Positions 60,985-64,000 of a stretch of 64,000 nucleotides of DNA are shown piece by piece. Each line of letters begins with the position of its first letter. The stretch's first letter is position 1. The position numbers were made by a program, and so were the translations under genes. The notes below the pieces were generated by a model. The model was given only the letters and a program-made list of their open reading frames with translations, searched no databases and had not been told where the DNA came from. The stretch is from Endozoicomonas sp. G2_2 (GTDB lineage: Bacteria; Pseudomonadota; Gammaproteobacteria; Nevskiales; Salinisphaeraceae), in NCBI RefSeq assembly GCF_017744135.1, contig NZ_JAGHQU010000006.1, forward strand, positions 62,001 to 126,000, in the 5' to 3' direction.

Positions 60985-62189
60985 CGGGCATCCGCGTCCG
61001 GGGCGCGACGCGTGTCGCGCCTCGCGCCGTAGAGCAGGCGAATGCAGGCCACCGCATCGATATCGCGCGCCACGCGCGTGAACGCCGCCTGCTCCTGTGC
61101 GTGACGATCCACGCGTGCCAGCGGCAGGTGAATCTCGACTTCAATCACGTCGTCGACATAGTGCAGCGTCACCCGCTGAATATCGGAGGCAGCCGGCAGA
61201 TGCGCCCATGCCTGCTCGAGTTCGGGCAGGACCTGCTCGCGCAGCGGCAAGGCGTGGGCGGCATCCGAATCCGCGTGGCCGTCGGGTTCGATATGCACGC
61301 AGATATCCGCGATCTCGTCGACGTGGCGGACCAGCCGGGCGGTGATCGCCTCGCTGATCCGATGCGCTTCGGTCAGGCTGACATACGGGTCCACGAACAC
61401 CCCCACATCGGCGAAGGCATCGTGGCCGCCCATGGTGCGCGTACGCAGGCGCCGCATGTGCCGTACACCCGGCACGGTCGAGATCTGGTCGCGCACGACC
61501 TGGATACGGTCGGCCTTCAGTCCGGTATCGACCAGCTCGCGAAAGCTCTGCCAGCCATAACGGGCGCCGATGAAGGCGAGCATAAGTGCGATGAGAATCG
61601 CGCCCAGCGCGTCGAGCGCGGGATAGCCCGCCATCGCGCCGCCGATCGCGACCAGCGCCGCGACCGACGACAACGCATCGCTGCGATGGTGCCAGGCGTT
61701 GGCTTCGATCAGTTTCGACTTCGATTTACGCGCGACGCGCAGCGTGTACCAGAACAGTGCTTCCTTGATCACCAGCGACAGCACCGCGACCGCCAGCGCC
61801 CAGCGTGTCGGCGGCATGATCGCGCCAGCGCCGGCCAGATGGCTCACCCCGTCGTACGCCAGCGCCGCCGCAGTCAGCAACAGGAACAGCGATACCAGGG
61901 TCGTCGCCGCTGTCTCCATGCGCGCGTGGCCGTAGGGATGCTCGCGGTCCGCCTTCTGCATGCTCACGCGCACCGCGCCGAGCACGATGGCGTCGCTCAG
62001 CAGGTCGGCCGCGGAATGCACGCCATCGGCGATCAGCGACTGCGAATGGCCGAGAAACCCCACCACGATCTTGACCAGCGCCAACGGCAGATTGACGAAC
62101 GCCCCGACCAGGGTCGCCCGCTGCTTGGCGCGAAAATCGGCCTTGCTCTGGCGATGGGCCGCGGCGGAATGAACATGCGGTTGGGTCAT
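60981..62189 (-). CDS. Cation diffusion facilitator family transporter
   Basis: A 402-residue membrane transporter exporting divalent metal ions such as Zn, Co, Fe or Mn. It has a His-containing N-terminus, six predicted membrane segments (from about residue 25), TM2 motif SLIADGVHSAADLLSD and TM5 motif NAWHHRSDALSS that carry the metal ligands, and a long cytoplasmic tail with an extra region after the usual FieF-like domain. The metal cannot be told. Convergent with gshA with a shared CTAG stop. Confidence 0.93.
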   Translation of the reverse strand: MTQPHVHSAAAHRQSKADFRAKQRATLVGAFVNLPLALVKIVVGFLGHSQSLIADGVHSAADLLSDAIVLGAVRVSMQKADREHPYGHARMETAATTLVSLFLLLTAAALAYDGVSHLAGAGAIMPPTRWALAVAVLSLVIKEALFWYTLRVARKSKSKLIEANAWHHRSDALSSVAALVAIGGAMAGYPALDALGAILIALMLAFIGARYGWQSFRELVDTGLKADRIQVVRDQISTVPGVRHMRRLRTRTMGGHDAFADVGVFVDPYVSLTEAHRISEAITARLVRHVDEIADICVHIEPDGHADSDAAHALPLREQVLPELEQAWAHLPAASDIQRVTLHYVDDVIEVEIHLPLARVDRHAQEQAAFTRVARDIDAVACIRLLYGARRDTRRAPDADAR

Positions 62190-62334
62190 GAAGCAATTAT
62201 AAGTGGCGCGCGCCGGCGGCGCCCGCGCGCGTTGGCGTTGTACACGAGCATGCCCTGCGCCAGGCGCGGCTCGGGCGTTTCGACCGCGCCGCGCAGCGGC
62301 AAGGGCCTGCTACCCGGCGAGCCGGCGTGTCAGC

Positions 62335-63060
62335 CTAGCGCTCGCTGTCGTTGAGCGCGGGGTATTCGCCGCGACCGGGGATATTGCTCTTGAGCGCCTC
62401 GCGACCATAGAACTTGATGCCCTTCTGGATGCGCGGGCGGCCCGACGCCGTGCGATGACGATTGGTGTCGCGTAGGCTGTAGACGCAGCCGCAGTATTCC
62501 TGCTGGTAGAAGGCCTCGCGTTTGGCGATCTCGATCATGCGGGCCGCGCCGCCCTGCTTGCGCCAGTTCAAGGTCCAGTAGGTGACATCGTCATAGCGGT
62601 TGGCTGCGCGCACGCCGGCCTCGTTGATCTGGGCCATGTTCTTCCAGCGCGAGATGCCGAGCGTGCTCGATACCAGCCCATAGCCGTGCTCGGCTGCATA
62701 CAGCGCGGTCCGCTCGAAGCGCATGTCGAAACATACGGTGCAGCGGCGCCCGCGCTCGGGCTCGTTCTCAAGCCCGCGAATACGGTCGAACCAGTTGTCG
62801 GTGTCGTAGTCGCCGTCGATATGCGGAATGCCGAGCTGCTCGCAGTAGCGGATGTCCTCCGCCTTGCGCATCTCGTATTCCTGCACCGGGTGGATGTTCG
62901 GATTGTAGAAATACACCGTCACGTCGATGCCGGACGCCTTGACCGCCGCCAGCACTTCGCCGGCGCAGGGCGCGCAGCAGGAATGCATGAGCAGCTTCGC
63001 GTCGGAATCGGGTGGTTCGAGCTCCGGGCGTTCGTACTGATCGAGACTGTAGCGGTTCAT
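62335..63060 (-). CDS. queH: Epoxyqueuosine reductase QueH
   Basis: A 241-residue enzyme that reduces epoxyqueuosine to queuosine in tRNA, an alternative to QueG. Conserved Cys clusters are all present: [11 protein letters not shown] (about residues 25-35), [14 protein letters not shown] and [12 protein letters not shown]. The segment [12 protein letters not shown] is also typical. The ATG at 63060 starts [14 protein letters not shown]; the upstream extension has no homology. With queF at 27 kb, two queuosine steps are in the window. Confidence 0.94.
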   Translation of the reverse strand: MNRYSLDQYERPELEPPDSDAKLLMHSCCAPCAGEVLAAVKASGIDVTVYFYNPNIHPVQEYEMRKAEDIRYCEQLGIPHIDGDYDTDNWFDRIRGLENEPERGRRCTVCFDMRFERTALYAAEHGYGLVSSTLGISRWKNMAQINEAGVRAANRYDDVTYWTLNWRKQGGAARMIEIAKREAFYQQEYCGCVYSLRDTNRHRTASGRPRIQKGIKFYGREALKSNIPGRGEYPALNDSER

Positions 63061-63150
63061 GGCCGTGCGGTACTGCGATGCGATAATGGCGCGTATTGTC
63101 CGGTTTTGACCCCGCCTCGTCCACGCGGGGCGCTTTCGAGGATGCAACGT

Positions 63151-63462
63151 ATGCGACAAGGCAGCCTGGTGATGGCAATGATCTGGATGGCGGTGCTTTC
63201 GCTGCTGCTGTTCTGGCTGCCGCTGTTCGGCCCGCTGATTGCGGGCTTCGTCGGCGGACGTACCGCCGGCAGTGCGTCGCGCGGCCTGCTGGCTGCCGTG
63301 TTGCCGGCCGCCGTGCTGTGCTTCGTGCTGATCGGCGCCGGCACCGCGCTCGCCGGTCTACCGCTGATCGGCATCATCGCGAGCGCGAGCCTGTTTCTGC
63401 TGATCGTGGTACAGAGCCTGCCGCTGCTCGTCGGCGCCCTGCTCGGCGGTCTGAGCGTCTAG
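63151..63462 (+). CDS. Small hydrophobic membrane protein
   Basis: A 103-residue protein with three hydrophobic segments (about residues 8-32, 45-66 and 72-97) and glycine-rich turns ([14 protein letters not shown]). The start at 63151 has GAGGA 8 bp upstream. I do not recognise a named family, and the function is unknown. It is divergent from queH and ends 38 bp before a bidirectional terminator shared with ectC. Confidence 0.75.
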   Translation: MRQGSLVMAMIWMAVLSLLLFWLPLFGPLIAGFVGGRTAGSASRGLLAAVLPAAVLCFVLIGAGTALAGLPLIGIIASASLFLLIVVQSLPLLVGALLGGLSV

Positions 63463-63494
63463 ACGCCGCGCGTTCTCCTCGCCGGAGACCTCAC

Positions 63495-63525
63495 AAAAAA
63501 AAGCCCCGGTCATCGACCGGGGCTT
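63495..63525. terminator. Bidirectional terminator between the small membrane protein gene and ectC
   Basis: AAGCCCCGGT (63501-63510) pairs perfectly with ACCGGGGCTT (63516-63525) over CATCG. On the minus strand a run of eight T follows (for ectC); on the plus strand only TTT follows. Confidence 0.85.
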
Positions 63526-63549
63526 TCGATGCTGAATCACGCCGCGTGA

Positions 63550-63939
63550 TCAGTCTTCCGGCGGCACATAGGCGCCGTCCGCGTCGTGGGTCTCGCGACC
63601 CGTGACCGGCGGGTTGAAAGCACAGACCAGCTTGAGCTCGGTCTTGGCCTTGAGCGTGTGCTTGTCGTGGTTGTCGAGCGCGTACACGGTGCCCGGCTCG
63701 ATCTTGTGCTCTTCGCCGGTGTCCCGGTTCACGAGCGTGCCTTCACCCTTGTAGCAGAACACGGCTTCGAGGTGGTGCTTGTACCACATGTCGAACTCGA
63801 GCCCCGGCGGGAAGGTCGTCTCGTGGAACGAAAAGCCCATGTTGTCGCTCTTGAGCAACCAGCGAACACTGGTCCAGCCATCCTTGCTGATGACTTCGCG
63901 ATCGGTACCACGCAGGTCTTCGGTGCGGACGATTTTCAT
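63550..63939 (-). CDS. ectC: L-ectoine synthase
   Basis: A 129-residue cupin that cyclises N-gamma-acetyl-diaminobutyrate to the compatible solute ectoine. MKIVRTEDLRGTDREVI, MGFSFHETTFPPG and MWYKHHLEAVFCYKGEG are diagnostic; the metal-binding Glu, Tyr and His of the cupin core are present, with TVYALDNHDKHTLKAKTELKLVCAFNPP toward the end. AAGGAG is 6 bp before the ATG. As the usual last gene of ectABC it presumably follows ectB outside the window. It indicates salt stress adaptation. Confidence 0.97.
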   Translation of the reverse strand: MKIVRTEDLRGTDREVISKDGWTSVRWLLKSDNMGFSFHETTFPPGLEFDMWYKHHLEAVFCYKGEGTLVNRDTGEEHKIEPGTVYALDNHDKHTLKAKTELKLVCAFNPPVTGRETHDADGAYVPPED

Positions 63940-63973
63940 GCAATCTCCTTAATGGTTAGTCGGACGAGTTGTA

Positions 63974-64000
63974 CGCCGTTGCCATGCATATGACAACGGC
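63974..64000. repeat. Inverted repeat upstream of ectC at the window edge
   Basis: GCCGTTG and CAACGGC face each other across 12 bp. It may be a leader hairpin or the end of an upstream structure cut by the window edge. Confidence 0.4.

Overview
The window is a dense, high-GC stretch of a gammaproteobacterial core chromosome. Gene orders that are conserved in gammaproteobacteria and best known from Pseudomonas point that way: hisC-pheA-serC-gyrA, mtaD-ubiG-mupP-yciK, trpS-scpA-scpB-rluB, smc-zipA-ligA, and greA/yhbY/rlmE-ftsH-folP-glmM-tpiA-secG-tRNA-Leu ... tRNA-fMet-rimP-nusA-infB-rbfA-truB-rpsO-pnp. An ectoine synthase, a complete Na+-pumping NADH:quinone reductase (Nqr) operon and acidic protein tails suggest a moderate halophile. 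A Salinisphaera-like organism is my guess from general knowledge; the sequence alone does not prove it. No prophage, transposase, CRISPR array, toxin or defence gene was seen.

Layout. 0-6.3 kb (minus): start of hisC, then pheA, serA, serC and gyrA. 6.4-10 kb (plus): mtaD-ubiG-mupP-yciK, coupled by three successive 4-bp ATGA overlaps. 10-16.4 kb (minus): an endonuclease-III-like glycosylase, rluB, fpr, a 271-bp palindromic repeat element, scpB, scpA, trpS, yciO. 16.5-19.4 kb (plus): YciI protein, BolA-family protein, TonB-dependent receptor. 19.4-26.9 kb (minus): two small unknown genes, ligA, zipA, smc. 27-31.2 kb: queF, a glycine-zipper lipoprotein, cysZ, a HAD phosphatase, dksA, phaR. 31.2-31.4 kb: a probable free-standing small RNA. 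31.5-40.4 kb (minus): the metY-rimP-nusA-infB-rbfA-truB-rpsO-pnp block. 40.5-48.6 kb (minus): nqrABCDEF-apbE-nqrM plus a CBS-domain gene, lying between tRNA-Leu and tRNA-fMet, which usually sit close together. 48.6-57.5 kb: tRNA-Leu, secG, tpiA, glmM, folP, ftsH, rlmE, yhbY (plus), greA, bioA. 57.5-64 kb: an unknown propeller-like protein, ubiA, gshA, a cation-diffusion transporter, queH, a small membrane protein and ectC.

Functional links. SMC and ScpA/ScpB form the condensin complex. ApbE and NqrM mature Nqr by flavin attachment and iron delivery. QueF and QueH are both queuosine enzymes. UbiG and UbiA serve ubiquinone synthesis, and ubiquinone is the electron acceptor of Nqr. SerA and SerC are consecutive serine-pathway enzymes.

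The least ordinary signals are non-coding. They are a small RNA candidate beside phaR with its own promoter, an exposed CUCCUCC and an intrinsic terminator; two related compound palindromic elements, one abutting the scpB stop codon and one splitting nqrC from nqrD; several other long palindromes; and an initiator tRNA with an unusual U1:U72 end. Two enzymes have altered catalytic residues: the EndoIII-like protein (Lys to Glu) and YciK (Ser to Asp).
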